This document shows, in pieces, positions 47,108 through 56,250 of a stretch of DNA of 64,000 bases (the first letter of the stretch is position 1; each line of letters opens with the position of its first letter). The DNA comes from Winogradskyella tangerina (GTDB taxonomy: Bacteria > Bacteroidota > Bacteroidia > Flavobacteriales > Flavobacteriaceae), in contig NZ_QERF01000005.1 of NCBI RefSeq assembly GCF_003260205.1, forward strand, positions 62,001-126,000, written 5' to 3'. Under the pieces are notes generated by a model. That model was not told where the DNA came from. It did no database searches and saw nothing but the letters and a program-made list of their open reading frames with translations. A program made the translations under genes and the position numbers.

Positions 47108-47716
47108 CTATTTGGGTATGGTGTAAAGTATATTCACTTGAAATGCGTTTTGTCTCAGATTGCCAGCATCTACATCTTCACTATTAATATTAGAAAGATC
47201 AAAGCTAAATCGTAAACCAGCAGAAAGACCAGGTACAAGAGTATCTAATTGATATATAGCACCGATTGCAGCTCCTACAGTTCCAGATTTATAGAATTCA
47301 CTGATGTCTTCAAATCCGTCACTAAATCCATCAATTTGTTGTTCTATGGATAATAAGGCACTGTACTGAAGTCCGGCCTCTGCAACTAGATTTTGAACAA
47401 TACTATATTGTAAGAGTACTGGGATTACCAGATTGCTTGTTTTTATTTCGCCAGTTGTAGAGCCATTATTAAAATCCCATTCATTACCTCCAGTACTGAA
47501 ATATATTTCTGGCTGAACGGCGAATTTTTCATCGAACTTGTAATTTACAAATCCACCGACATGAAAACCTATACGCGAAGAGGTAGAATAGCTGTCGCTT
47601 TCAAAACTAATTCCGGCAAGGTTAAGACCAGCTTTTGCGCCAAAATTTAAGTCTTGTGCGTAAGTTGTAAGAGAAAGACAAAATAAAAAGATTAGGCTTA
47701 ATGATAATTTTTTCAT
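47108..47716 (-). CDS. Outer-membrane beta-barrel protein (porin/OmpA-barrel-like)
   Basis: 202 residues with a signal peptide (LIFLFCLSLTTYAQ). The mature part starts LNFGAKAGLNLAGI and is an 8-strand-like barrel, with GFHVGGFVNYKF, KFAVQPEIYFSTGG and VEAGLQYSALL, ending AFQVNILYTIPK. This PorT/OMP_b-brl_2-type pattern is common in Bacteroidota. Function unspecified. Single gene with its own terminator. The 238-base divergent spacer before the next gene contains no gene I can support. Confidence 0.82.
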   Translation of the reverse strand: MKKLSLSLIFLFCLSLTTYAQDLNFGAKAGLNLAGISFESDSYSTSSRIGFHVGGFVNYKFDEKFAVQPEIYFSTGGNEWDFNNGSTTGEIKTSNLVIPVLLQYSIVQNLVAEAGLQYSALLSIEQQIDGFSDGFEDISEFYKSGTVGAAIGAIYQLDTLVPGLSAGLRFSFDLSNINSEDVDAGNLRQNAFQVNILYTIPK

Positions 47717-47954
47717 GATAATACATATTGGTTATATGCTATTATCGTGAAGGTTTTAAAATGTCATCATTACACCTGAAAATAGGATCAAAACCTTTCA
47801 TTTTTTGGTGATCCTTTCATGTGTTATTTTAGTCAGAAAAATTATACAAGTATATGAAAATCAAGTAATTAAAAATGAAATAATGTTGAAAAGCAACTTA
47901 TTTCTCATTAAAATTCAGTAACTTAAAAAGGTTAAATCAATCTCTTTAAGAATT

Positions 47955-48377
47955 ATGGGTTACATTAAAACACTGAATAAGTGGGCCAATGCGCACACTT
48001 ATTATCCACTCGATCTTTTACGCGTTTCCCTTGGTATTTTCTTGTTTTACAAGGGCGTTTATTTTATGTCTAATCTGAATATTCTAATCGACTTAATTGA
48101 ACCAGTTAAATCGGTCGCTGGCGATATGTTGGTAGTGCATTATATTGCGCCTGCTCATTTTGTAGGCGGGTTTTTGATCGTATTTGGTTTGCTAACACGA
48201 TGGGCGATCATTGCACAATTACCAATTTTGATAGGTGCGGTGATCATCAATTTTGTAGGTGAAATGAATACAGGCAACCTCATTCTGTCATTGTCAGTGT
48301 TAGCGGTCTGTATTTTCTTTTTGTTCTACGGCTCAGGTAAGCATTCTGTAGATAAATATTTGAAGATGCAGCAGTAG
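47955..48377 (+). CDS. DoxX-family small membrane protein
   Basis: 140 residues with four membrane helices. It starts with YYPLDLLRVSLGIFLFYKGVYF, then FVGGFLIVFGLLTRWAI and LILSLSVLAVCIFFLFYGSG, the DoxX pattern of an Arg in helix 1 and GLxTRxA after helix 2. DoxX proteins are linked to redox or membrane homeostasis in other bacteria; the role here is unknown. Single gene between a divergent barrel gene and a convergent one. Confidence 0.78.
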   Translation: MGYIKTLNKWANAHTYYPLDLLRVSLGIFLFYKGVYFMSNLNILIDLIEPVKSVAGDMLVVHYIAPAHFVGGFLIVFGLLTRWAIIAQLPILIGAVIINFVGEMNTGNLILSLSVLAVCIFFLFYGSGKHSVDKYLKMQQ

Positions 48378-48430
48378 TTATGGATTAGATAACTCGTTCC
48401 ATTCTGAGACTGAATAAATCTCGGTAAGTT

Positions 48431-49042
48431 CTAAGGTAGTTTTTTACCTGATGGATATTCTTTTTCAATCTTTACCAAACCTAAATTTTGGGCATAGTAC
48501 ATGTATTGTATATAAGAATAGTCATAGTTTGTAGATGGAATTTTGGTCTTATAAAGACATTTGAATTTTAAAGTTTCACGATCTATTCCTAGCACTTTGA
48601 TGGTCTCTTTTTCAACGAAAGATTTACTCACCGAAAAAAATACATCACCATATGAATCATGAATAAATTCTGCCGAGTAACCATATTCTTCATTTGTGGA
48701 CCATTTAAAAACATCTGAAGACTTAATTTTCCTGTTAAAAACTACGAGCGACTTGTTTTCGTTGGCATAAGTAATAAACTTTACAACCTCCGAACCTTCA
48801 TCTGTAAACTTTTCTTTAAAGAATTCAAACTTTTCATATTTCTGGTTATAGGCTTCAGTAATAAGATTTTGAAATTCAGATGTTAATTTCCAGTATTGTG
48901 TTTCAACAGGATCATTTAAGCATTCATATTTATATATTATACCTTCCCTGAAATTTTCTATTGGAAAATAATAAGCTTTAGCATTATCATTGGTAAAAGT
49001 AAATGGCAGGATAAAAATCAACAGTATTTTAATAACTTTCAT
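48431..49042 (-). CDS. Exported protein of unknown function
   Basis: 203 residues with a likely signal peptide (MKVIKILLIFILPFTFTNDNAKA). The mature part is mixed alpha/beta with many Lys, Tyr and Phe (YFPIENFREGIIYKYECLND, YKTKIPSTNYDYSYIQYMYY). I recognise no domain. The ending (LGLVKIEKEYPSGKKLP) is reminiscent of DUF4488-like or similar small periplasmic proteins but not diagnostic. Same strand as the lipoprotein gene 52 bases away. Confidence 0.65.
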   Translation of the reverse strand: MKVIKILLIFILPFTFTNDNAKAYYFPIENFREGIIYKYECLNDPVETQYWKLTSEFQNLITEAYNQKYEKFEFFKEKFTDEGSEVVKFITYANENKSLVVFNRKIKSSDVFKWSTNEEYGYSAEFIHDSYGDVFFSVSKSFVEKETIKVLGIDRETLKFKCLYKTKIPSTNYDYSYIQYMYYAQNLGLVKIEKEYPSGKKLP

Positions 49043-49094
49043 TAATTGATGTATTTATAATTCTTTTAACTAAATAATTTCAATTCCTATTTTG

Positions 49095-49757
49095 TCACTT
49101 ACTTTCATTAATTGGCGAGATCATTATATGTGCTCTATGCGTTCCTGGGTTCATAATCCATGGGTGATTAGGTGCGAGGGGCACTTCTGGTAGACCAGTA
49201 GATTGGGCTGTTGCCCAAGGCATGTAAACCACATAACGAAGAGTTGCATCAGCTACTTCTGAGGTTTCAGGATTAAATATAGTTTTATCACCGTAATAAA
49301 TGTGTAGTGTTGCTCCTGTCGGGATTTGAAGTTCGCCCGATTTCATTTCGGCTTCTCTAATTGCAAAAACTTCGGTAGCTGATTTTCCTTCAGCTCTAAG
49401 CACTCTTCCTCTTGCCATAAAGGGTTCTAGATCCTTATGATAGCATGCCGCATTAAAGCCATCCTTGCTTGGATTATCCGCAAGTACTATAAATTGATTA
49501 TCGCCTTCGCGAAGTGTTACAAACTCCCCCGCCGTGTTGTAACCAATCACTTTACAGTTTGCTCTACTTTCTTTAGGAGCAGCCATTAAAGCTGTAGCAA
49601 TTAAATCGTCATCTGTGGTGATTGCTTTGTAAGAATCATAATTCTTTTCAGTATTAGATTCTGATGGTGTTTCGGGTTCTTCAACTTTTGATTTGTCTGA
49701 TGAATTACATGAAATTAAAAGAACTGCTAGCATGCAAACGACATAAAGAGGTTTCAT
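49095..49757 (-). CDS. Lipoprotein of unknown function
   Basis: 220 residues. Lipoprotein signal LYVVCMLAVLLISC with lipidated Cys17, then a Ser/Glu-rich linker. The mature domain includes two cysteines (ANCKVIGY, NAACYHKDLE) that could form a disulfide, and a conserved-looking DLEPFMARGRVLRAEGK and MNPGTHRAHIMISP. The family is seen in environmental bacteria but has no function I know of. It is probably periplasmic or surface exposed. Confidence 0.7.
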   Translation of the reverse strand: MKPLYVVCMLAVLLISCNSSDKSKVEEPETPSESNTEKNYDSYKAITTDDDLIATALMAAPKESRANCKVIGYNTAGEFVTLREGDNQFIVLADNPSKDGFNAACYHKDLEPFMARGRVLRAEGKSATEVFAIREAEMKSGELQIPTGATLHIYYGDKTIFNPETSEVADATLRYVVYMPWATAQSTGLPEVPLAPNHPWIMNPGTHRAHIMISPINESK

Positions 49758-49791
49758 AATTTAAAGTATTTGCTAATTCACTTAAAATTAC

Positions 49792-49817
49792 AAAAAAACC
49801 TGATGGGTTACATCAGG
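49792..49817 (-). terminator. Terminator downstream of secA
   Basis: The stem CCTGATG / CATCAGG (49799-49805 with 49811-49817), 5-base loop, has an A-run on the left, read as a T-run on the minus strand. Confidence 0.8.
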
Positions 49818-49913
49818 ATTTTAGTTATTCAGTTTGATTGAGATTCTTCGCTACGCTCTGAATGACAAAGACGGTTTGTACGAATTTGTGCTATTCGTGT
49901 CTTAGGATACCAG

Positions 49914-52900
49914 CTATTCATTAACCAGAACCCATTCACCTTTATCAATCAATGGAATGGCCTGTTTGTATTTTACTTGTTTACTTTCACCGCTCATTAC
50001 ATGCTTTATCGTTACGCGCTCGTTACGACCAATCTTGGGTTGCTCTCTAACGATGGTCTCAATGACCTGCTGCTTACGCGAAGCGCCTTCACCCGCAGCA
50101 CGACTTTGAGCTGCACGCTCATCCATATTTGGAATTTCTTCCTTCTGGGTTTCAAGTTTTTCTTGCTTTCTACGCTTCGCTTCCTGAATGTTATTGGCTG
50201 TTTCCTGCGGGATTTCTCCTTTAAACAAGAACGAGATCACATCCTTATTCACTTGGTCGATCATGCTTTTGAAAAGTTCAAATGATTCAAACTTATAGAT
50301 CAATAGTGGATCTTTTTGCTCATGAACAGCTAACTGCACAGACTGCTTTAATTCGTCCATTTTACGCAAATGCGTTTTCCAAGCGTCATCAACAATAGCT
50401 AAGGTTATGTTCTTTTCAAAATCGTTGATTAACTGAGTTCCCTTTGTTTCGTAGGCTTTTTCTAAGTCGGTTACAACTTGTAAGTTCTTAACGCCATCTG
50501 TAAATGGTACAACAATGCGTTTAAATCTATCTCGTTGTGTATTGTAAACATTTTCAATAACTGGATACGCTAAATCAGCCGCACGTTGCATTTTTTCGCG
50601 ATAGTGTTTAAAGGCTTCTTTGTAGATCAATCCTGCAATTTCTTGCTCACCCATTTTTGCAAATTCCTCTTCAGAAATAGGAGAGGCCATGGAGAAGTAA
50701 CGGATCAATTCAAACTCAAAGTTTTTATAGTCATTGGCCGCTTTGTTGTTCATGGCAATTCCTTCCGAAGTATCGAAGATCATATTGGCCAAATCAACGC
50801 GTAAACGCTCGCCTTGTAGTGCATTTCGACGACGTTTGTAAACCACTTCACGCTGCGCATTCATAACGTCATCATATTCTAATAGTCGCTTACGAACACC
50901 AAAGTTGTTTTCTTCAACTTTTTTCTGCGCGCGCTCAATAGATTTTGAAATCATAGAATGCTGAATTACTTCACCTTCTTTCAGACCCATTCGGTCCATC
51001 ATTTTTGCAATACGTTCTGATCCAAATAAACGCATAAGGTTATCCTCGAGAGAAACGTAGAATTGCGAACTACCTGGGTCTCCCTGACGACCAGAACGAC
51101 CACGTAACTGACGGTCTACACGACGCGAATCGTGACGCTCAGTACCAATGATAGCTAAACCACCAGCTTCTTTTACTTCATCACTTAACTTAATATCTGT
51201 ACCACGACCAGCCATGTTAGTGGCGATGGTTACCTGTCCGGGTTTACCAGCTTCGGCAACAATATCTGCTTCTTTTTTGTGCAATTTCGCGTTAAGAACG
51301 TTATGAGGAATTTTTCGGATGCTCAACATTTTACCTAGTAATTCCGAAATCTCAACATTAGTTGTACCGATCAAAACTGGTCTTCCGGCATTTGATAGAT
51401 CAACAACCTCGTCGATAACTGCGTTATATTTTTCACGTTTCGTTTTGTATACTAAATCTTCTCTGTCATCTCTGGCAATTGGCCTGTTGGTTGGAATTTC
51501 AACCACATCTAACTTGTAGATTTCCCAGAATTCGCCTGCTTCTGTTACCGCAGTACCGGTCATACCAGATAGTTTGCGATACATTCTGAAATAATTTTGA
51601 AGCGTTACTGTTGCAAAGGTTTGTGTTGCTGCTTCGATCTTCACATTCTCCTTGGCCTCGATCGCTTGGTGAAGACCATCAGAGTAGCGACGACCGTCCA
51701 TAATACGACCTGTCTGCTCATCGACGATCATTACCTTGTTATCCATTACCACATACTGCACATCCTTTTCAAAAAGGGCATAAGCTTTTAGCAATTGGTT
51801 GAGGGTATGAATGCGTTCAGACTTAATTCCGAAGTCTCTAAATAATTCCTCCTTCAGAACGGCTTCTTCCTCAGGTTCTAATCCTTTTTCTTCGATCTTG
51901 GCGATCTCAGTTCCCATTTCTGGCATTACGAAAAAGTTTGGATCGTCCTTGCCTGAAAGAAAATCAACACCTTTATCGGTTAATTCGACCTGATTATTTT
52001 TTTCATCGATGACATAATAGAGTTCTGCATCAACCTTTGGCATTTCTCTATTGTTGTCTTGCATGTAGAAGTTCTCGGTTTTTTGAAGTAACTGTTTAAC
52101 ACCTTCTTCACTTAAGAATTTGATTAGGGCTTTGTTCTTCGGAATACCTCTATAAACTCTTAGTAATTGGAAACCACCTTCCTTGGTATCACCAGAAGCA
52201 ATCAGCTTCTTGGCTTCAGCTAAAACGCCAACAAGATGCTTACGTTGAACGGCTTCGATCTGTTCAACTTTTGGTTTAAGCATATCAAATTCGTGCTCAT
52301 CACCTTTCGGAATTGGTCCAGAAATAATTAACGGCGTACGGGCGTCGTCAATTAATACCGAATCCACCTCATCGACAATAGCGAAGTGATGTGGTCGCTG
52401 GACTAAGTCTTCTGGCGAATGTGCCATATTATCACGTAGGTAATCGAAACCAAATTCGTTGTTTGTACCGTAGGTGATATCTGCGTTGTATGCTTTACGA
52501 CGTGCATCAGAATTAGGCGTATGATGATCAATACAATCTACACTCAATCCATGGAATTCGAAAATAGGCGCCATCCAAGCGCTATCACGCTTTGCTAGGT
52601 AATCGTTCACGGTAACAAGATGTACACCTTTTCCTGCCAGAGCATTTAAATAAACAGGTAAGGTGGCCACGAGGGTTTTACCTTCACCAGTTTGCATCTC
52701 GGCAATTTTCCCTTGGTGCATCGCTATACCACCAATTAATTGCACATCGTAATGTACCATGTCCCATGTTACAGGTTTTCCGGCGGCATCCCATGAATTC
52801 GACCAGATTGCTTTGTCTCCATCGAGAGTTACATAATCTTTTGCACCTGAAACCTCTCTATCGAAAGCGTTAGCAGTTACTGGTATTTCGGTGTTGTCAA

Positions 52901-53270
52901 CGAAACGTTTTGCAGTCTCTTTTACTACTGCAAAGGCTTCTGGTAAAATTTCGTTAAGGACATCTTCAGTAAGTTCATAGATGTCATCTTCAATCTTGTC
53001 TGCTTGAACGTAGATTTCTTCACGTTCGTCAATATCTTCGGTAACTTCAGCTTTTGCTAAAAGTTCGTTTTGTTTTTCTAGAAGTGGTTTTCTTGCTTCG
53101 GCGATCTTATTTTTGAATTCAGTCGTCTTCGCTCTAAGTTCGTCGTGTGATAAAGCCTCGAGAGCTTGCTCAAAGGTTTTTATTTGGTTAACGATTGGTT
53201 GTATGGCACTAACGTCTTGTTTGGATTTATCTCCAACAAAAACTTTAAGTACTTTATCTAGTATACCCAT
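49914..53270 (-). CDS. secA: Preprotein translocase ATPase SecA
   Basis: 1118 residues from the ATG at 53270 (MGILDKVLKVFVGDKS); the longer frame to 53336 adds a non-conserved head. SecA drives proteins through SecYEG with ATP. Walker A (MQTGEGKTLVATLPVYLN) lies near residue 190, the DEAD-box DEVDSVLIDDARTPLIISGP follows, and the second ATPase half contains GRGTDIKLS and RQLRGRSGRQGDPGSS. Bacteroidota SecA proteins are about 200 residues longer than E. coli SecA through internal insertions, as here. The C-terminus lacks the CxCx(8)CH zinc motif and ends VLVNE. Own terminator downstream. Confidence 0.98.
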   Translation of the reverse strand: MGILDKVLKVFVGDKSKQDVSAIQPIVNQIKTFEQALEALSHDELRAKTTEFKNKIAEARKPLLEKQNELLAKAEVTEDIDEREEIYVQADKIEDDIYELTEDVLNEILPEAFAVVKETAKRFVDNTEIPVTANAFDREVSGAKDYVTLDGDKAIWSNSWDAAGKPVTWDMVHYDVQLIGGIAMHQGKIAEMQTGEGKTLVATLPVYLNALAGKGVHLVTVNDYLAKRDSAWMAPIFEFHGLSVDCIDHHTPNSDARRKAYNADITYGTNNEFGFDYLRDNMAHSPEDLVQRPHHFAIVDEVDSVLIDDARTPLIISGPIPKGDEHEFDMLKPKVEQIEAVQRKHLVGVLAEAKKLIASGDTKEGGFQLLRVYRGIPKNKALIKFLSEEGVKQLLQKTENFYMQDNNREMPKVDAELYYVIDEKNNQVELTDKGVDFLSGKDDPNFFVMPEMGTEIAKIEEKGLEPEEEAVLKEELFRDFGIKSERIHTLNQLLKAYALFEKDVQYVVMDNKVMIVDEQTGRIMDGRRYSDGLHQAIEAKENVKIEAATQTFATVTLQNYFRMYRKLSGMTGTAVTEAGEFWEIYKLDVVEIPTNRPIARDDREDLVYKTKREKYNAVIDEVVDLSNAGRPVLIGTTNVEISELLGKMLSIRKIPHNVLNAKLHKKEADIVAEAGKPGQVTIATNMAGRGTDIKLSDEVKEAGGLAIIGTERHDSRRVDRQLRGRSGRQGDPGSSQFYVSLEDNLMRLFGSERIAKMMDRMGLKEGEVIQHSMISKSIERAQKKVEENNFGVRKRLLEYDDVMNAQREVVYKRRRNALQGERLRVDLANMIFDTSEGIAMNNKAANDYKNFEFELIRYFSMASPISEEEFAKMGEQEIAGLIYKEAFKHYREKMQRAADLAYPVIENVYNTQRDRFKRIVVPFTDGVKNLQVVTDLEKAYETKGTQLINDFEKNITLAIVDDAWKTHLRKMDELKQSVQLAVHEQKDPLLIYKFESFELFKSMIDQVNKDVISFLFKGEIPQETANNIQEAKRRKQEKLETQKEEIPNMDERAAQSRAAGEGASRKQQVIETIVREQPKIGRNERVTIKHVMSGESKQVKYKQAIPLIDKGEWVLVNE

Positions 53271-53377
53271 GTTGTTATATTGTAATAGATGGAATGATGT
53301 CCATCTTTGTTTTATTTCAGTATAATGCGACGACACAGGGTCGTCTGTGGCTTCTCAATTATAGAGAGTCCGAAAAT

Positions 53378-53415
53378 AAAAAAAGTCTCTTAGTTAAGAT
53401 AACGCAAGAGACTTT
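53378..53415 (-). terminator. Terminator downstream of the DUF2795 gene
   Basis: The stem AAAGTCTCTT / AAGAGACTTT (53382-53391 with 53406-53415), 14-base loop, has A- and T-runs on either side. Confidence 0.8.
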
Positions 53416-53434
53416 TTTGTGATAATATTTTATG

Positions 53435-53656
53435 TTAATATTCGTCCTCGTTCCAGAGGTAATCTTCGTCAGTTGGATAGTCTGGCCAAATTTCTTCAAT
53501 AGAGTCGTACGAATCTCCTTCATCTTCAATCGCTTGTAAGTTTTCTACAACCTCTAATGGTGCTCCAGTTCTAATGGCATAGTCAATGAGCTCGTCTTTT
53601 GTTGCTGGCCAAGGTGCATCACTTAAATACGATGCCAATTCTAATGTCCAATACAT
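53435..53656 (-). CDS. DUF2795 small acidic protein
   Basis: 73 residues starting MYWTLELASYLSDAPWPATKDELIDYAIR, the DUF2795 signature, with a Glu/Asp/Tyr-rich tail (EDYLWNEDEY). DUF2795 proteins are short helical proteins of unknown role, very common in Bacteroidota. It is followed by its own terminator and precedes secA. Confidence 0.88.
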   Translation of the reverse strand: MYWTLELASYLSDAPWPATKDELIDYAIRTGAPLEVVENLQAIEDEGDSYDSIEEIWPDYPTDEDYLWNEDEY

Positions 53657-53814
53657 TTGCGTTGTGTTTTAATTTTTTGCAAAAATAATTTTTTAGCTGA
53701 ATAATTCAAGAAAAAATCAAATTAATTATACATTATTAAAAAGAACGTGTCTTATTCAACTTTTAAAAGTCAAAATACTGCATGTTTAGGGCAATATTGC
53801 TGTAATGATAAAGA

Positions 53815-54390
53815 TTAGGACTCTTTCTGCGGAATCCACTTTATTTCTTCAGCTTGCAAATCATGTGACAACTTCCGTGCCAACACAAAAAGGTAATCAG
53901 AAAGACGGTTAATATACATTAGAGTTTCTGGCTGGAAAGCCTCTAATTCATTAAGGTGAGAGGCTAAACGTTCGGCTCTTCTGCACACCGTTCTGGCGAT
54001 GTGACAGAATGACACGGTTTGATGTCCACCAGGTAATACGAAATGTGTCATTGGTGGTAAACTGGCTTCCATATTATCCATTTCCTTTTCAAGACGTTCG
54101 ATATCTTCGTTTGAAATCTTAGGGATATTGAGTCTGGCTTTACCGCTCTTTAAGATGGCCTTTTCAGGATCGGTGGCTAATATTGCTCCAACCGTAAATA
54201 AGCGATCTTGAATATGCATTAAGGTATTTTTATAGATAGGATCGATGTCTTGGTCTCTAATAAGGCCGATATGCGAATTAAGCTCGTCAATAGTTCCGTA
54301 ACTTTCAATTCTTATATGGTGTTTAGGAACTCGTGTTCCACCGAATAATGCTGTAGTGCCTTTATCGCCTGTTTTCGTGTATACTTTCAT
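53815..54390 (-). CDS. Cob(I)yrinic acid a,c-diamide adenosyltransferase (PduO type)
   Basis: 191 residues, cytoplasmic trimer in the family. It begins KVYTKTGDKGTTALFGGTRVPKHH, the ATP-binding N-terminus of PduO-type ATP:corrinoid adenosyltransferases, then RIESYGTIDELNSHIGL. CHIARTVCRRAERLA and LMYINRLSDYLFVLAR complete the active site. It makes adenosylcobalamin, the cofactor of methylmalonyl-CoA mutase, and so links to meaB at 41-42 kb. The 5' region carries degenerate AAGTTATA repeats and a heptamer array. Confidence 0.93.
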   Translation of the reverse strand: MKVYTKTGDKGTTALFGGTRVPKHHIRIESYGTIDELNSHIGLIRDQDIDPIYKNTLMHIQDRLFTVGAILATDPEKAILKSGKARLNIPKISNEDIERLEKEMDNMEASLPPMTHFVLPGGHQTVSFCHIARTVCRRAERLASHLNELEAFQPETLMYINRLSDYLFVLARKLSHDLQAEEIKWIPQKES

Positions 54391-54409
54391 AAAGCAAAGT
54401 TACGAGTTA

Positions 54410-54470
54410 TTAGTTGTAAAGTGAAAAGTTAGAAGTTTAAAGTTCTAAGTTATAAGTTATAAGTGTAGAG
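54410..54470. repeat. Degenerate AAGTTATA-type repeats upstream of the adenosyltransferase gene
   Basis: A run of AGTTA/AAGTT units, including TAAGTTA twice in tandem, which recalls the AGTTATAAGT core of the array at 35446. Copies vary, so limits are approximate. Confidence 0.55.
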
Positions 54471-54480
54471 TATTTACTTT

Positions 54481-54592
54481 ATACTGAATACTGAATACTG
54501 AATACTGATTACTGATTACTGAATACTGATCACTGATTACTGAATACTGAATACTGAATACTGAATACTGATTACTGATTACTGAATACTGA
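54481..54592. repeat. Heptamer tandem array, 16 units of (A/T)TACTGA
   Basis: Exact 7-base period over 112 bases: ten ATACTGA, five TTACTGA and one TCACTGA. It lies between the ABC ATPase gene and the adenosyltransferase gene, upstream of the latter on the minus strand. Confidence 0.95.
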
Positions 54593-54606
54593 TTACTTTA
54601 AACAAG

Positions 54607-55299
54607 TTACTGCGGATTGATAGTGTCGCTTTCAATCATACCATCTTTTAAACGGATTACACGACGCGCGTGTGCAGCAATATCCTCTTCGTGCGTAACC
54701 ATAATTACCGTATTTCCTTTGGCATGAATTTCATCAAATAATTGCATGATCTCCAATGAAGTTTTGGAGTCGAGGTTTCCTGTTGGCTCATCGGCCAAAA
54801 TAATTGAAGGTTTGTTCACCAAGGCTCTTCCAACGGCAACACGCTGTCTCTGCCCACCAGATAACTGATTTGGCTTGTGATCCATACGATCGGCCAAGCC
54901 AACGTCTGTTAATACTTCCGACGCACGCTCAGCACGTGCTTTTTTAGACTGCCCTGCATAAACCATCGGTAAGGCCACATTTTCTAGGGCCGTGGTTCTC
55001 GGTAATAAATTAAATGTTTGAAAAACGAAGCCAATCTCCGTATTACGGATATCTGCTAATTCGTCGTCAGACATCTGACTGACGTCCTTTCCATTAAGAT
55101 TATAAGTGCCATCAGTAGGTGTGTCTAAGCAGCCCAATAAGTTCATGAGTGTTGATTTTCCGGAACCTGACGGTCCCATAATAGCCACATAATCACCACG
55201 TTTAATGTCTAAATCAATACCTTTTAAAACATGTACAGTTTCTTGTCCTAATTTGAAATCTCTAATGATTCCTCTGATCTCAATGACGTTGTCACTCAT
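54607..55299 (-). CDS. ABC transporter ATP-binding protein (MacB/LolD-like)
   Basis: 230 residues with every ABC motif: Walker [10 protein letters not shown], signature [15 protein letters not shown], Walker [13 protein letters not shown], and the H-loop VMVTHEED. The sequence [15 protein letters not shown] is typical of the LolD/MacB group, which drives lipoprotein sorting or macrolide/peptide export through a separate FtsX-like permease. No permease is adjacent, so the partner is elsewhere. Cytoplasmic, peripheral to the inner membrane. Confidence 0.93.
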   Translation of the reverse strand: MSDNVIEIRGIIRDFKLGQETVHVLKGIDLDIKRGDYVAIMGPSGSGKSTLMNLLGCLDTPTDGTYNLNGKDVSQMSDDELADIRNTEIGFVFQTFNLLPRTTALENVALPMVYAGQSKKARAERASEVLTDVGLADRMDHKPNQLSGGQRQRVAVGRALVNKPSIILADEPTGNLDSKTSLEIMQLFDEIHAKGNTVIMVTHEEDIAAHARRVIRLKDGMIESDTINPQ

Positions 55300-55387
55300 A
55301 ATTGAATGGTTTGGTTGTGTTAATTCTTCGCAAGATAAAAGAATTTAAAATCGGTTTCCCCAATAAGACGTTAAAGTTGCTAGCTTG

Positions 55388-56158
55388 TTACAGTCTTATT
55401 CTAAAATGTTCTTTGGCTTGTTCTTTTCTGAAAAACACAAACCCTAAATGGAAGGTGTCAACGGTAACAATAACGGCATTATGCGACTTAATAAATTCCC
55501 ATGCTTCGGTCATACCACGTGACCAATAGATGTCATCAAAAATGAAAACTGAATGGTTATGTGCCTTTGGTAATAGCATTTCAAAATATTGAATGGTGGC
55601 TGCTTTATCGTGGTGACCATCAAAATAAATACAATCGAAAGATTCTTGATCTAAGTCTGGGATGATTTCAGAAAAGCTACCAATAATGGTTTCAATTTGC
55701 TTCATTTCGAACGTGCTAAAAAGTGATTGCGCGTAAGTTGAGGTATTCGAACAGCCTTCAATCGTCATGACTTGAGAATTTGAGTTGCCCAAGGCCAAAG
55801 CATAAGTGCCCATACCGAGCGATGTTCCTAATTCTAATAAAGATTCAAAATTGAAATAACGTGCTACTCTAAACAACACTTTTGATTCTTTTACAGAACT
55901 ACTTGAGGTGTTTACCATTGACTTAACTGCACGTTTTTGTGTATCTAGAACACGCGAGCCTGCACCTAAATCAACAATATCTAAAACATCCTTCGATTTT
56001 TTTAAAGTATTTCTGTAGGTTTCGATTTTGTGATATTCAGGATGCGTTGTTTTATCATAAAGACATTTGGTGACAAAATTGAAAACAAAAGGAGAATGTA
56101 CACCATGGTGATTGGTTGCTTTAAAGAGGAATTTTATGTAGGACAGTAGTTGATACAT
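55388..56158 (-). CDS. Class I SAM-dependent methyltransferase (O-methyltransferase-like)
   Basis: 256 residues. The N-terminus (NHHGVHSPFVFNFVTKCLYD) is a conserved feature of a flavobacterial methyltransferase family. SAM motif I is LLELGTSLGMGTYALAL near residue 102; FDCIYFDGHHDK is the acidic metal-associated motif of catechol-O-methyltransferase-like enzymes; and HSVFIFDDIYWS follows. Substrate unknown. It precedes the ABC ATPase gene on the same strand by about 90 bases. Confidence 0.82.
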   Translation of the reverse strand: MYQLLSYIKFLFKATNHHGVHSPFVFNFVTKCLYDKTTHPEYHKIETYRNTLKKSKDVLDIVDLGAGSRVLDTQKRAVKSMVNTSSSSVKESKVLFRVARYFNFESLLELGTSLGMGTYALALGNSNSQVMTIEGCSNTSTYAQSLFSTFEMKQIETIIGSFSEIIPDLDQESFDCIYFDGHHDKAATIQYFEMLLPKAHNHSVFIFDDIYWSRGMTEAWEFIKSHNAVIVTVDTFHLGFVFFRKEQAKEHFRIRL

Positions 56159-56250
56159 ATATACTTACCTAAATTAAAACTTGAATTGATAATCCTTCAT
56201 TCAATTTTATTAATTAACAAAGTCTGAAAACTGTTAGATGAGACAAAAAA

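Noticed and set aside
49977..50285. Plus-strand frames inside secA (also near 50586, 51319 and 51597)
   Set aside because: They are antisense to highly conserved SecA sequence and have no independent support.
55302..55529. 75-codon plus-strand frame between the ABC ATPase and methyltransferase genes
   Set aside because: It lies mostly antisense to the C-terminus of the methyltransferase gene and has no recognisable domain.
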